Assembly: GCA_046347015.1 (NCBI GenBank)
Contig: JAXMHA010000014.1
Span: 9,504-73,503 of the forward strand
Length of the DNA: 64,000 nucleotides
Direction: 5' to 3'
DNA from: Dokdonella_A sp046347015
GTDB lineage: Bacteria > Pseudomonadota > Gammaproteobacteria > Xanthomonadales > Rhodanobacteraceae
Position 1 is the stretch's first letter. Each line of letters starts with the position of its first letter. Made by a program: the position numbers and the translations under genes. The notes below the pieces were generated by a model. That model saw only the letters and a program-made list of their open reading frames with translations. It was not told the origin of the DNA and ran no database searches. Shown here piece by piece: positions 1-8,355 of this stretch.

Positions 1-1377
1 GCGACCTTCGTCGCGGCACCGGTGGCGAGCCCGACCGTGGGCCCCCCGTCAGCCGCAGGCAGCATTGCGGCGACTGGCCAATCCGACGAGCAGCGCCTCG
101 CGGGCAATCTCGCGAGCGGCGGCTGGCTCGCGCTGCTGAGTTTCTTCGGGTTCGGCCTCCTGCTCGCGTTCACGCCGTGCGTGTTCCCGATGATCCCGAT
201 CCTGTCCGGCATCATCGCGGGTTCGGGTGCCACGATGTCGACGCGACGCGCATTCTGGCTGTCGCTGGTGTACGTGCTGGCAACCTGCGTCGTATTCACG
301 ATTGCGGGCATCGTAGCCGGACTCGCCGGTGCCAACCTGCAGGCGGCCTTCCAGCAGCCCTGGATCATCTGGGCCTTTGCCGTATTGTTCGTGTTGCTGG
401 CGCTCAGCATGTTCGGGTTCTACGAGCTGCAGCTCCCGACCGCGTGGCAAACGCGACTCGCCGCCGCGAGCAACCGCCAACACGGGGGCTCGGTGCTCGG
501 CGTCGCGATCATGGGCATCCTGTCGGCCTTGATTGTCGGCCCGTGCGTTGCACCGCCGCTTGCGGCTGCCGTCCTCTACATCGGACAAACCCATGACCCG
601 GTATTCGGTGGCGCGGCACTGTTCGCATTGAGCTTCGGGATGGGCGTGCCGCTGCTCGCCTTCGGCACCGCCTCCGGACGGTTGTTGCCGCATGCCGGTG
701 CCTGGATGGTCGCGATCAAGGCCGTGTTTGGAGTCGTGTTCCTCGGTCTTGCGATCTGGATGCTGTCGCGGATCCTCGACCCGTTGTGGATCATGCTGAT
801 GACGGGAGCGCTGCTGGTCGGCTGCGCAATCTGGCTCGGCGCCGCCGATCGGTTGCCGCATGACGCATCGGGTTGGACGCGCCTTTGGAAAACCTGCGGC
901 ATCGTGTGCCTGATCGCCGGGGCGGCCGAACTCGTCGGCGTGACCGCTGGCGGCCGCGATCTGCTGCAGCCACTAGCTGGGCTGCGAGGCGGCGGCACGA
1001 ACGACCTCGTCGCGGCACAGGTCTTGCCGTTCCGGCCGGTTCGCACCGTCACCGACCTGCGGCGCGAACTCGCCACTGCCGGCAAGCCGGTGCTGCTCGA
1101 TTTTTATGCGGACTGGTGCGTCAGCTGCAAGGAAATGGAACGGTTCACGTTCACCGATACCGCCGTGCGTCGTGAGCTGGCTGGTTTCGTGCTGCTGAAG
1201 GCCGACGTCACCGCCAACAACGCCGATGACCAAGCCCTGCTGAAGTATTTCGGGCTGTATGGTCCGCCGGCCACGATCCTGTTCGGCGCCGATGGTGTCG
1301 AACACCGCGACTTGCGGCTGATCGGGTTCGAGAAGGCGCCGGAGTTCACGGCGCGGCTCGCCAAGGTTTCCGGTTGA
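1..1377 (+). CDS. dsbD: Thiol:disulfide interchange protein DsbD (5' truncated by window edge)
   Basis: The frame is open from base 1, so the gene begins left of the window; about 458 residues are visible. DsbD carries electrons from cytoplasmic thioredoxin across the inner membrane to periplasmic DsbC, DsbG and cytochrome c maturation proteins. The visible part holds the membrane domain with its two redox cysteines (TPCVFP near base 178 and GPCVAP near base 545, each in a hydrophobic segment) and the C-terminal thioredoxin-like domain with WCVSCK (near bases 1115-1131). The N-terminal periplasmic alpha domain is mostly outside the window. Family proteins are usually 560-620 residues, so roughly a quarter is missing. 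It lies 4 bp before another thioredoxin-fold gene, so a shared redox operon is likely. Confidence 0.93.
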   Translation, partial: ATFVAAPVASPTVGPPSAAGSIAATGQSDEQRLAGNLASGGWLALLSFFGFGLLLAFTPCVFPMIPILSGIIAGSGATMSTRRAFWLSLVYVLATCVVFTIAGIVAGLAGANLQAAFQQPWIIWAFAVLFVLLALSMFGFYELQLPTAWQTRLAAASNRQHGGSVLGVAIMGILSALIVGPCVAPPLAAAVLYIGQTHDPVFGGAALFALSFGMGVPLLAFGTASGRLLPHAGAWMVAIKAVFGVVFLGLAIWMLSRILDPLWIMLMTGALLVGCAIWLGAADRLPHDASGWTRLWKTCGIVCLIAGAAELVGVTAGGRDLLQPLAGLRGGGTNDLVAAQVLPFRPVRTVTDLRRELATAGKPVLLDFYADWCVSCKEMERFTFTDTAVRRELAGFVLLKADVTANNADDQALLKYFGLYGPPATILFGADGVEHRDLRLIGFEKAPEFTARLAKVSG

Positions 1378-1381
1378 CGCC

Positions 1382-1996
1382 GTGTTGAACCGCACCAACG
1401 TCCTCATCGCACTGATCGCGATTGCCGGCGCCATCGGTGGTTTTGTCGCCGGCGGCTGGCTGCGCTCGCCCGTCGATGCCCCCGTGCTGACACGCCCCGC
1501 GATCGGTCCCGGTGATCCGGCGCCCGCGTTGAGCTTCCCGGACCCCGCCCGCAAGGTGCATTCCCTCGCCGAGTGGCGCGGCAAGTATGTACTGGTCAAT
1601 TTCTGGGCGACCTGGTGCGGCCCGTGCCGGGAGGAAATGCCGTTGCTGAATGCTGCCCAATCGGACTACGCCGCGCGGAACCTGCAAGTGGTCGGCATCG
1701 CCGTGGATGATCCGGAAAGCGTCGGCCGCTTCCTTGCCGCGAGGCCGGTGTCCTACCCGATCCTGATTGACGACCCCGGGGCGTCCGTGGACGCCCCGCA
1801 GCGCTTCGGGGACAACCGCGATGTCCTGCCGTACAGCGTCCTCGTCGACCCCCAGGGTCATCTGCTGGCCCGCCGGTTCGGTTCGTTCAACCACGAAACC
1901 TTGGGGGCTTGGCTCGATCCGCATCTTCCCCGAAGTGGAGAAAATTCCGTCGAACTTCGGCGAAGTGGACAGATCGCGCCGCCTCCGGCAGACTAG
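1382..1996 (+). CDS. TlpA/ResA-like membrane-anchored thioredoxin
   Basis: A 204-residue protein with one N-terminal hydrophobic anchor (about residues 5-25) and a thioredoxin domain carrying the redox motif ATWCGPCREEMP (about bases 1608-1640). The fold and the extra-cytoplasmic orientation fit the TlpA/ResA group, which reduces periplasmic disulfides, often for cytochrome c maturation. Its electron source is probably the DsbD encoded 4 bp upstream. The start is GTG at 1382, with TTG at 1385 as an alternative. The C-terminal tail after the thioredoxin domain (about 25 residues, rich in Arg, Ser and Pro) looks non-conserved. Specific substrates cannot be read from the sequence. Confidence 0.85.
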   Translation: MLNRTNVLIALIAIAGAIGGFVAGGWLRSPVDAPVLTRPAIGPGDPAPALSFPDPARKVHSLAEWRGKYVLVNFWATWCGPCREEMPLLNAAQSDYAARNLQVVGIAVDDPESVGRFLAARPVSYPILIDDPGASVDAPQRFGDNRDVLPYSVLVDPQGHLLARRFGSFNHETLGAWLDPHLPRSGENSVELRRSGQIAPPPAD

Positions 1997-2013
1997 CCCC
2001 CTGAAAAAGGGGC
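1996..2013 (+). promoter_or_regulatory. Hairpin overlapping the aroQ ribosome binding site
   Basis: GCCCC (1996-2000) can pair with GGGGC (2009-2013) across an 8-nt A-rich loop. The 3' arm includes the AAAAAGGGG that serves as the Shine-Dalgarno region for the TTG start of aroQ at 2019, and the 5' arm begins on the last base of the tlpA stop codon. A ribosome finishing the upstream gene would open this stem, so translational coupling is plausible. There is no T-run, so it is not a standard terminator. Confidence 0.45.
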
Positions 2014-2018
2014 GTCGC

Positions 2019-2477
2019 TTGGCCACCATTCTGGTGTTGCACGGTCCGAACCTGAACCTCCTGGGTGTGCGGGAGCCGGAGCTATACGGGCAGCGGACCT
2101 TGGCGGAGATCGATGCGGAGCTTGCGAGGGCCGCCGCGGCCGCGGGCCACCGCGTTGAGTCCTTCCAGTCGAATGCCGAACACGAACTGATCGACCGGTT
2201 GCAACGGGCACGAGACGAGCGCGTGGCGTGGGTGATTGCAAATCCGGCCGCACTGACGCACACCAGCATCGCGTTGCGGGACGCCCTGTTGGCGACGGAC
2301 CTGCCGTACATCGAGGTGCATTTGTCGAATCCGCTCGCCCGCGAGCCGTTCCGCCACCGATCGTACTTTTCCGATCGTGCGGTCGGCATCGTCGCGGGGT
2401 TCGGCGCCGACAGCTATCGCTATGCGCTCGACGCCGTCCTGCGACGCCTGGCACTGCCCGGTGCAGTCACCGCCTGA
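2019..2477 (+). CDS. aroQ: Type II 3-dehydroquinate dehydratase
   Basis: Converts 3-dehydroquinate to 3-dehydroshikimate in the shikimate pathway (cytoplasm, dodecamer). The 152-residue product fits the family length. Typical motifs are visible: LHGPNLNLLG near the N terminus, the flexible-loop segment REPELYG with the catalytic Tyr, FQSNAEHELI, NPAALTHTS and EVHLSNPLAREPFRH with the conserved His. The long open frame extends upstream, but homology starts at ATILVLHG, so the start is TTG at 2019, preceded by AAAAAGGGG. It lies directly ahead of accB, the common arrangement in gammaproteobacteria. Confidence 0.95.
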   Translation: MATILVLHGPNLNLLGVREPELYGQRTLAEIDAELARAAAAAGHRVESFQSNAEHELIDRLQRARDERVAWVIANPAALTHTSIALRDALLATDLPYIEVHLSNPLAREPFRHRSYFSDRAVGIVAGFGADSYRYALDAVLRRLALPGAVTA

Positions 2478-2511
2478 CGCGCCCGGCCCCAATACCAACG
2501 AGGCCCCATCG

Positions 2512-2979
2512 ATGGACCTGCGCAAGATCAAGAAGCTGATCGACCTGCTCGAGGAATCCAACCTCGCGGAGCTCGAGATCAAGGAAGGCGAGGAAATCGT
2601 GCGACTCGCGCGAATCCCGCGCGGAGCCGTCGTCCCGCCGACCGGGCCGGCGCCCGCAGCGGTCGCGGTGCCGGTTCCGGTCGCAACGCCCAAGGCGTCC
2701 GAGCCGGGTACGACCGCGCCGGACAAGGAGCCGGCGTTGCCGCCGGGACACGTCGTGAAGTCGCCAATGGTCGGGACGTTTTACTCCGCATCGAGTCCGG
2801 GCGCCGCGCCCTTCGTCACGGTCGGGCAATCGGTCAAGGTGGGCGACACACTCGGCATCATCGAAGCCATGAAGATGTTCAACCAGGTCGAGGCGGACGT
2901 CGGGGGCACGGTCCTCGCGATACTCGTTGCGACCGGCCAGGCCGTCGAGTTCGACGAGCCGCTGTTCGTCATTGGTTGA
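2512..2979 (+). CDS. accB: Biotin carboxyl carrier protein of acetyl-CoA carboxylase
   Basis: A 155-residue carrier subunit of acetyl-CoA carboxylase, which makes malonyl-CoA for fatty acid synthesis. The N-terminal helix (DLRKIKKLIDLLEESN) and Pro/Ala-rich linker (about residues 40-80) precede the biotinyl domain, with the biotin-attachment motif EAMKMFNQ near residue 120. The start is ATG at 2512, where family similarity begins; the reading frame is open further upstream inside aroQ. It is followed by accC after about 120 bp, the usual accBC order. Confidence 0.96.
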   Translation: MDLRKIKKLIDLLEESNLAELEIKEGEEIVRLARIPRGAVVPPTGPAPAAVAVPVPVATPKASEPGTTAPDKEPALPPGHVVKSPMVGTFYSASSPGAAPFVTVGQSVKVGDTLGIIEAMKMFNQVEADVGGTVLAILVATGQAVEFDEPLFVIG

Positions 2980-3100
2980 ACGACGTTCCGTGAATCCAGA
3001 CGCGGTCTCCACCCGTTCCACCGACTGCTGATCTCCTTGTGGCCACCGTCAATTCCCCGTGACCGGCAGCAACGACGGTGACCTCGACCGAAGGCGCTCC

Positions 3101-4450
3101 ATGCTAGACAAAGTCGTCATCGCCAATCGCGGGGAAATCGCGCTCCGCATCCTGCGCGCGTGCCATGCGCTCGGCATCCGTACCGTCGCCGTGCATTCGA
3201 CCGTCGATCGCAACCTCAAGCACGTGGGAATGTCGGACGAAGCGATCTGCATCGGCCCGGCGCCGGCCAGCGCGAGCTACCTCAACATTCCGGCCATCAT
3301 CTCCGCGGCCGAAGTCACGGACGCCCAGGCCATCCACCCGGGCTACGGATTTCTCGCCGAAAACGCCGATTTCGCGGAACGGGTCGAACAATCGGGTTTC
3401 GTCTTCATCGGACCGACGGCGCCGGTGATCCGGATGATGGGCGACAAGGTCGAGGCCATCCGCGCGATGCAGAAGGCCGGGGTGCCGTGCGTACCGGGTT
3501 CCGGCGGCGCGCTCGGCGATGACCCCGACGAAAACCGCCGCATCGCGGCCGAGATTGGCTACCCGGTCATGGTCAAGGCCTCGGGTGGCGGCGGCGGCCG
3601 CGGGATGCGGGTCGTCCGCGACGATGCGCACCTCGTCGATTCGATCGCGCTGACGCGTTCGGAGGCCAAGGCGGCGTTCGGCAACGATCAGGTCTACATG
3701 GAGAAGTTCCTCGAGAACCCGCGTCACATCGAGATCCAGGTGCTCGCCGACGGGCGAGGCAACGCGGTGCATCTCGGCGAACGCGACTGCTCGATGCAGC
3801 GGCGCCACCAGAAGGTCGTCGAGGAAGCCCCGGCCCCGGGCATCACGACGGAGCAGCGCGCTGCGATCGGCCGCGTCTGTGTCGAGGCGTGCTTGCGGAT
3901 TGGCTACCGCGGTGCCGGCACGTTCGAGTTCCTGTACGACAACGGACGCTTCTATTTCATCGAGATGAACACGCGGATCCAGGTGGAACATCCGGTGACG
4001 GAACTCGTCACCGGCACCGACCTCGTCCGCGAACAATTGCTGATCGCGGCCGGCGAGAAACTTTCGCTCCGGCAGGAAGACGTGGCCATGCGCGGGCACG
4101 CGATCGAGTGCCGGATCAACGCCGAGGATCCCGATACCTTCCTGCCCAATGCCGGCACGGTCCGCCGATTCGAGTCGCCCGGCGGCCCGGGCGTGCGGAT
4201 CGACACGCACCTCTACGATGGCTACCGGATCCCGCCCAATTACGATTCGATGATCGGCAAGCTCATCACCCACGGCGTCGACCGTGCCACGGCCATCAAC
4301 CGCATGCGGATCGCGCTGTCGGAAATGGTTGTCGAAGGCATCAAGACCAACGTGCCGCTGCACCAGAAGATCCTCGGCGACGCCGGCTTCGAGCAGGGCG
4401 GGCAGAACATCCACTACCTGGAAAAGCACATCGTCGGCCGGTCCGGATGA
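3101..4450 (+). CDS. accC: Biotin carboxylase subunit of acetyl-CoA carboxylase
   Basis: ATP-dependent carboxylation of biotin on AccB. The 449-residue product has the N-terminal biotin carboxylase domain (KVVIANRGEIALRI from residue 4), the ATP-grasp glycine loop KASGGGGGRGMRVV, the HPGYGFLAENADFA segment, the ERDCSMQRRHQKVVEEAPAP stretch and EMNTRIQVEHPVTE with catalytic residues. ATG at 3101 starts the conserved protein; an in-frame upstream start at 3059 would add an unconserved extension. The stop overlaps the prmA start by 4 bp (ATGA), so the two are co-translated. Confidence 0.97.
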   Translation: MLDKVVIANRGEIALRILRACHALGIRTVAVHSTVDRNLKHVGMSDEAICIGPAPASASYLNIPAIISAAEVTDAQAIHPGYGFLAENADFAERVEQSGFVFIGPTAPVIRMMGDKVEAIRAMQKAGVPCVPGSGGALGDDPDENRRIAAEIGYPVMVKASGGGGGRGMRVVRDDAHLVDSIALTRSEAKAAFGNDQVYMEKFLENPRHIEIQVLADGRGNAVHLGERDCSMQRRHQKVVEEAPAPGITTEQRAAIGRVCVEACLRIGYRGAGTFEFLYDNGRFYFIEMNTRIQVEHPVTELVTGTDLVREQLLIAAGEKLSLRQEDVAMRGHAIECRINAEDPDTFLPNAGTVRRFESPGGPGVRIDTHLYDGYRIPPNYDSMIGKLITHGVDRATAINRMRIALSEMVVEGIKTNVPLHQKILGDAGFEQGGQNIHYLEKHIVGRSG

Positions 4451-5349
4451 GCTGGTTCGAGATTTCACTCGCGTTGCCGCGCGCGCAGCTTCCGGAAGTC
4501 GAGCGTGCATTCGCCGACCTCGGCGCGCAGGCGGTGACCTTGACGGACGCGGATCCGGACACGCCGGACGCGAACGCCATCCTCGAACCCGCGAGCGGCG
4601 AGATGCCGGTGTGGGACGCCGTCGTCGCCTCGGCGCTGTTTGACGACGCAGTCGATCGCGCGGGGCTCGTGCACGTGCTGCATGAGCTGGTTCCGGCGCT
4701 GACGCCCGGCCAAGTCTCGTTCGCCGAGGTCGCCGATCGCAACTGGACTCGTGCATGGATGGATCGTTTCGGCCCGATGCGTTTCGGCACGCGGTTGCGG
4801 ATCCATCCGTCGCACATCGCCGACGTCGAGGACGATGCCGATGCCGTCATCGTCAGGCTCGACCCCGGGCTCGCGTTCGGTACCGGGACCCATCCAACGA
4901 CCGCGCTGTGCCTCGAATGGCTGGATTCGCTCGACCTCGCGGGCCGCGAGGTGATCGATTTCGGCTGCGGATCCGGAGTGCTCGCGATTGCGTCGCTCGC
5001 GCTCGGCGCCCGGCACGCGATCGGCGTCGACAACGACCCGCAGGCGCTGGCTGCAAGCCGTGACAACGCCGGACGCAACGGCGTGGCCGAACGGCTCGAA
5101 CTGTTTTCCGCCGACGATTTCATCGGCGCGCCGGCCGACGTCGTGGTTGCCAACATCCTCGCCGGCCCGCTGGTCGCGCTGGCAACGCGCCTCACCGGAC
5201 TCGTGCGCCCCGGCGGCTTGATCGCGCTGTCGGGAATACTCGCCGGCCAGCGGGAAGACGTGTCATGTGCGTATCGTGACCGATTCGACGAAATCGACTC
5301 GGTCGAACGTGACGGTTGGCTCAGGATCTGCGGCCGGCGACGCGTTTGA
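4447..5349 (+). CDS. prmA: Ribosomal protein L11 methyltransferase
   Basis: SAM-dependent enzyme that trimethylates lysines and the N terminus of ribosomal protein L11. The 300-residue protein has the N-terminal substrate-recognition region and a Rossmann methyltransferase domain with DFGCGSGVLAIASL (motif I), GVDNDPQAL and the catalytic-loop segment VVANILAGPLVAL. PGLAFGTGTHPTT is also highly typical. The ATG at 4447 overlaps the accC stop, as in many gammaproteobacteria. Confidence 0.96.
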   Translation: MSWFEISLALPRAQLPEVERAFADLGAQAVTLTDADPDTPDANAILEPASGEMPVWDAVVASALFDDAVDRAGLVHVLHELVPALTPGQVSFAEVADRNWTRAWMDRFGPMRFGTRLRIHPSHIADVEDDADAVIVRLDPGLAFGTGTHPTTALCLEWLDSLDLAGREVIDFGCGSGVLAIASLALGARHAIGVDNDPQALAASRDNAGRNGVAERLELFSADDFIGAPADVVVANILAGPLVALATRLTGLVRPGGLIALSGILAGQREDVSCAYRDRFDEIDSVERDGWLRICGRRRV

Positions 5350-5376
5350 TTCGGGGCGGAACCGTACAATCGCCGC

Positions 5377-6156
5377 ATGTACTCGCAGTGCCCGCAGTGC
5401 CTGACGGTTTACCGGCTCTCTCCCGGCGAACTGGTGCTCGCGCACGGCAGCGTGCGCTGCGCACATTGCGAAACAGTGTTCGATGCGTTGGCGACCCTGC
5501 GGGAGACCCTGCCGCCGGAACCGATCGAGAGCCTGCCGATGCACGCCGCGGGGTTCATGCCGCCCCGTCTCGCGTTGCCGGTCTTCCGCCCGACGCCGGC
5601 CGAGCTGGAGTTCGATCCGGACCGGGACGCCATTCCATCGCCGGCCGGAGAATCGGTGCTCCCGCGACCCGATCGGCCCGAACCTCGCCGCCGAAACTGG
5701 CCGTGGGTGCTGGCCATTGCATTGCTGTCGACGACACTCGTGGCCGAGGCGGGCTGGGTGACGCGGTCGACGTGGCTCGCGAACGGCACCGTGCGACGTG
5801 CACTCGGCCCGGTGTGCGCACGCCTGCAATGCACGCTGCCAATGCCCCACGCGCCAGGGTTGCTCGAGTTGACCGCGCGCGACGTCAGCCCGAACCCGGC
5901 GCTGCCGGGCGCGCTGGTGGTGTCGGCGACCGTGCGCAACGACGCCCCGTACACGCAAGCCTTTCCCGTCGTTGAAATCACGCTCTCGGATCTCGATGGG
6001 CATCGCGTCGCGATGCGCCGGATCACGCCGGGCGAGTATCTCGATGACCCAGGCCTCTTGCGCGCGGGCCTTTCCTCCGGTGCCAGCACGGTGGTCTCGT
6101 TCGAGGTTGCCGACCCGGGCCGGAATGCCGTCGCGTTCGAATTCCGATTCCTGTAG
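5377..6156 (+). CDS. Zinc-ribbon (MJ0042/DUF3426) membrane protein
   Basis: A 259-residue protein. The N terminus holds a zinc ribbon with CPQC (residues 5-8) and CAHC about 20 residues later, followed by a Pro-rich linker, one hydrophobic segment (WPWVLAIALLSTTLVAEAGW, about residues 108-127) and a C-terminal DUF3426 beta-sandwich domain that would face the periplasm. This MJ0042 finger plus DUF3426 layout is common in proteobacteria, typically beside prmA; its function is unknown. A TACAAT hexamer at 5365-5370, just before the ATG, looks like a -10 box but has no convincing -35. Confidence 0.85.
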   Translation: MYSQCPQCLTVYRLSPGELVLAHGSVRCAHCETVFDALATLRETLPPEPIESLPMHAAGFMPPRLALPVFRPTPAELEFDPDRDAIPSPAGESVLPRPDRPEPRRRNWPWVLAIALLSTTLVAEAGWVTRSTWLANGTVRRALGPVCARLQCTLPMPHAPGLLELTARDVSPNPALPGALVVSATVRNDAPYTQAFPVVEITLSDLDGHRVAMRRITPGEYLDDPGLLRAGLSSGASTVVSFEVADPGRNAVAFEFRFL

Positions 6157-6342
6157 CCATCGCGACCGGGGCACGACCCGTCGCCATTGTCCGCAGTCCG
6201 GGAGGATCGCCCGCTTGAACGGTGCGGCGCAACTCCCATCGCATCACGTCCACTTGCATTCGCGACACCGCGTTGCGGGCCGCCTTACCAATTCGCGCGC
6301 GTCAGCGTAGACTATGCAACCCGCTTCTCGTCCTGCTCCATC

Positions 6343-6666
6343 ATGTCCGCGGTCTCCAGGGTCACGTCTGTCTTGCACCGAAGCGCGGTGCCGTCCAACG
6401 GCGCTAGCCTCGAAGCCGAGCGTTCCTCGGCGTTGCCGCCGACGTTGCGTGAATGCGTCGCGCGCGCGGTGCGCCGATATCTCGCGGACGTCGAGTCGGA
6501 GCCGGATGAAGGCCTGCACGCGCTGGTCGTCCGCGAAGTCGAACGACCGCTGCTGAGCGAAACCCTGGCGTGGTACGGCGGCAACCAGAGTCGCGCCGCC
6601 GCCGCGCTCGGCATCAGCCGCGCGACGTTCCGCAAGAAACTGTTGCAGTACCACCTCGCCCGCTGA
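6343..6666 (+). CDS. fis: DNA-binding protein Fis
   Basis: Small nucleoid-associated, DNA-bending protein of 107 residues. The C terminus carries the Fis helix-turn-helix (VEVERPLLSETL-like segment, then GGNQSRAAAALGISRATFR), matching the family in position and length. The frame is open further upstream, but the ATG at 6343 gives a normal Fis length. In enteric bacteria fis is coupled to dusB; here it sits between the zinc-ribbon gene and purH, as in Xanthomonadaceae. Confidence 0.93.
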   Translation: MSAVSRVTSVLHRSAVPSNGASLEAERSSALPPTLRECVARAVRRYLADVESEPDEGLHALVVREVERPLLSETLAWYGGNQSRAAAALGISRATFRKKLLQYHLAR

Positions 6667-6729
6667 TCCGGAATCCGCGATCGAGTCGCGCTGCGCCTGC
6701 GCAGGTATCCGATCAGCACCGTGACGCCC

Positions 6730-8310
6730 ATGACCGACGCCACGCAGACCATCCCCCGCCGCGCGCTCCTCAGCGTTTCCGACAAGACTGGCATCATCGA
6801 CCTCGCGCGTGGCCTCGATGTGCTTGGCATCTCGGTGCTGTCCACTGGCGGCACCGCCCGCGAAATTCGCGACGCCGGCGTCGTGGTGACCGACGTATCC
6901 GACATCACCGGCTTCCCCGAAATCATGGGCGGACGGGTCAAGACGCTGCATCCGGCCGTGCATGGCGGCCTGCTCGGCCGACCCGGCGTCGATGACGAGG
7001 TGATGCGCGAGCACGGCATCGAGCCGATCGGCATACTCGTCGTCAACCTCTACCCGTTCGTCCGGGTTGCGGCCGATTCGACTTCGACACCTGCGAATGT
7101 CATCGAGAACATCGACATCGGCGGGCCAGCGATGCTGCGCGCGGCCGCGAAGAATCATGAACACGTCGCGGTCGTCGTCGACCCGGCCGACTATGCGGAA
7201 TTGCTCGCGGCGCTGCGTCATGGTGGCACGACGCCGGAGTTCCGGCGCTGTCTCGCCGCGAAGGCATTCGCGCACACGGCCGCCTATGACGCGGCGATCG
7301 CGCACTGGTTCGGTGCCCGCCGCGCGGGGAACCAGGCCGAGACCGGGTTGCCGCCGACCCTCGACCTCGCGTGGCGCCGGGAGCGGGCGCTCCGCTACGG
7401 CGAGAATCCGCACCAGCAAGCCGCGCTCTACCTCGAGCCGGGAGATCATCCCGGCACGGTCGCGCATGCGCGGCAACTCGCGGGCAAGGCCTTGTCGAGC
7501 AACAACCTGGCCGACGCCGATACCGCGATCGAATGCGTGAAAGCCATGGGCGAAGCGCCGGCCTGTGTCATCGTCAAGCACGCCAATCCGTGCGGCGTCG
7601 CGCTCGGCAGCGATCTCGCCGATGCCTATGGCCGCGCGTACGCGTGTGATCCGGTGTCGGCGTTCGGCGGCATCATCGCCTTCAACCGCACGTTCGATGC
7701 GGCTGCCGCGCAGGCCATCCTCGCGCGCCAGTTCGTCGAAGTCATCGTGGCGCCGCATGTCGACTCCGTGGCCCTCGAAGTCGTCGCCGCGAAACCCAAT
7801 ATCCGCGTGCTGGCAACGGGCGTCTGGCCATGCACGCCGACGCCGGCGCTCGACTTCAAGCGGATCGCCGGTGGGCTGCTGGTGCAGACAGCGGACCATG
7901 ACGCGTTGCGCGCATCCGACCTTCGCATCGTGACCCGGCGCGCACCGACCGGAGGCGAGCTGGACGACCTGCTGTTCGCCTGGCGCGTCGCGATGTTCGT
8001 CAAGTCGAATGCGATCGTCTACGCACGCGACCTGCGCACGATCGGCATCGGTGCGGGTCAAATGAGCCGCATCGACAGCGCTCGCCTCGCTGCGCAAAAG
8101 GCCGCTGCCGCGGGCCTCGAGCTCACCGGCTGCGCGATGGCATCGGACGCATTCTTTCCGTTCCGCGACAGCATCGACACCGCGGCCGCAGCCGGGATCT
8201 GCTCGGTCATCCAGCCCGGCGGTTCGATTCGGGATGACGAGGTCATTGCCGCTGCCGACGCACATGGCATCGCGATGGCGTTCACCGGCACGCGGCACTT
8301 TCGCCACTGA
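6730..8310 (+). CDS. purH: Bifunctional AICAR transformylase / IMP cyclohydrolase
   Basis: Catalyses the last two steps of IMP synthesis: formylation of AICAR with 10-formyl-THF, then ring closure. About 526 residues. The N-terminal cyclohydrolase (MGS-like) domain shows ALLSVSDKTGI, STGGTAREI, VTGFPEIMGGRVKTLHP-like sequence and INLYPF-like VVNLYPF. The transformylase domain shows RYGENPHQQAALY, KHANPCGVA and the C-terminal SDAFFPFRDSID and IQPGGSIRDDEVI. GTG at 6721 is also possible; the ATG at 6730 was preferred because the conserved sequence begins soon after it. purD follows 45 bp later. Confidence 0.96.
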   Translation: MTDATQTIPRRALLSVSDKTGIIDLARGLDVLGISVLSTGGTAREIRDAGVVVTDVSDITGFPEIMGGRVKTLHPAVHGGLLGRPGVDDEVMREHGIEPIGILVVNLYPFVRVAADSTSTPANVIENIDIGGPAMLRAAAKNHEHVAVVVDPADYAELLAALRHGGTTPEFRRCLAAKAFAHTAAYDAAIAHWFGARRAGNQAETGLPPTLDLAWRRERALRYGENPHQQAALYLEPGDHPGTVAHARQLAGKALSSNNLADADTAIECVKAMGEAPACVIVKHANPCGVALGSDLADAYGRAYACDPVSAFGGIIAFNRTFDAAAAQAILARQFVEVIVAPHVDSVALEVVAAKPNIRVLATGVWPCTPTPALDFKRIAGGLLVQTADHDALRASDLRIVTRRAPTGGELDDLLFAWRVAMFVKSNAIVYARDLRTIGIGAGQMSRIDSARLAAQKAAAAGLELTGCAMASDAFFPFRDSIDTAAAAGICSVIQPGGSIRDDEVIAAADAHGIAMAFTGTRHFRH

Positions 8311-8355
8311 TCGCGCCTACGCGCGGAACGGTCCGGACAGCGGCAGGAGCAGCAG

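Noticed and set aside
3104..4756. Long antisense ORF of 550 residues opposite accC and prmA
   Set aside because: Arg- and Asp-rich composition with no recognised motif; it is the mirror of a well-identified gene in a GC-rich genome. Other long antisense frames (25855-28260, 28777-30708, 32860-35091, 38105-39967, 40410-42848, 45942-47798, 59873-62320) were rejected for the same reason.
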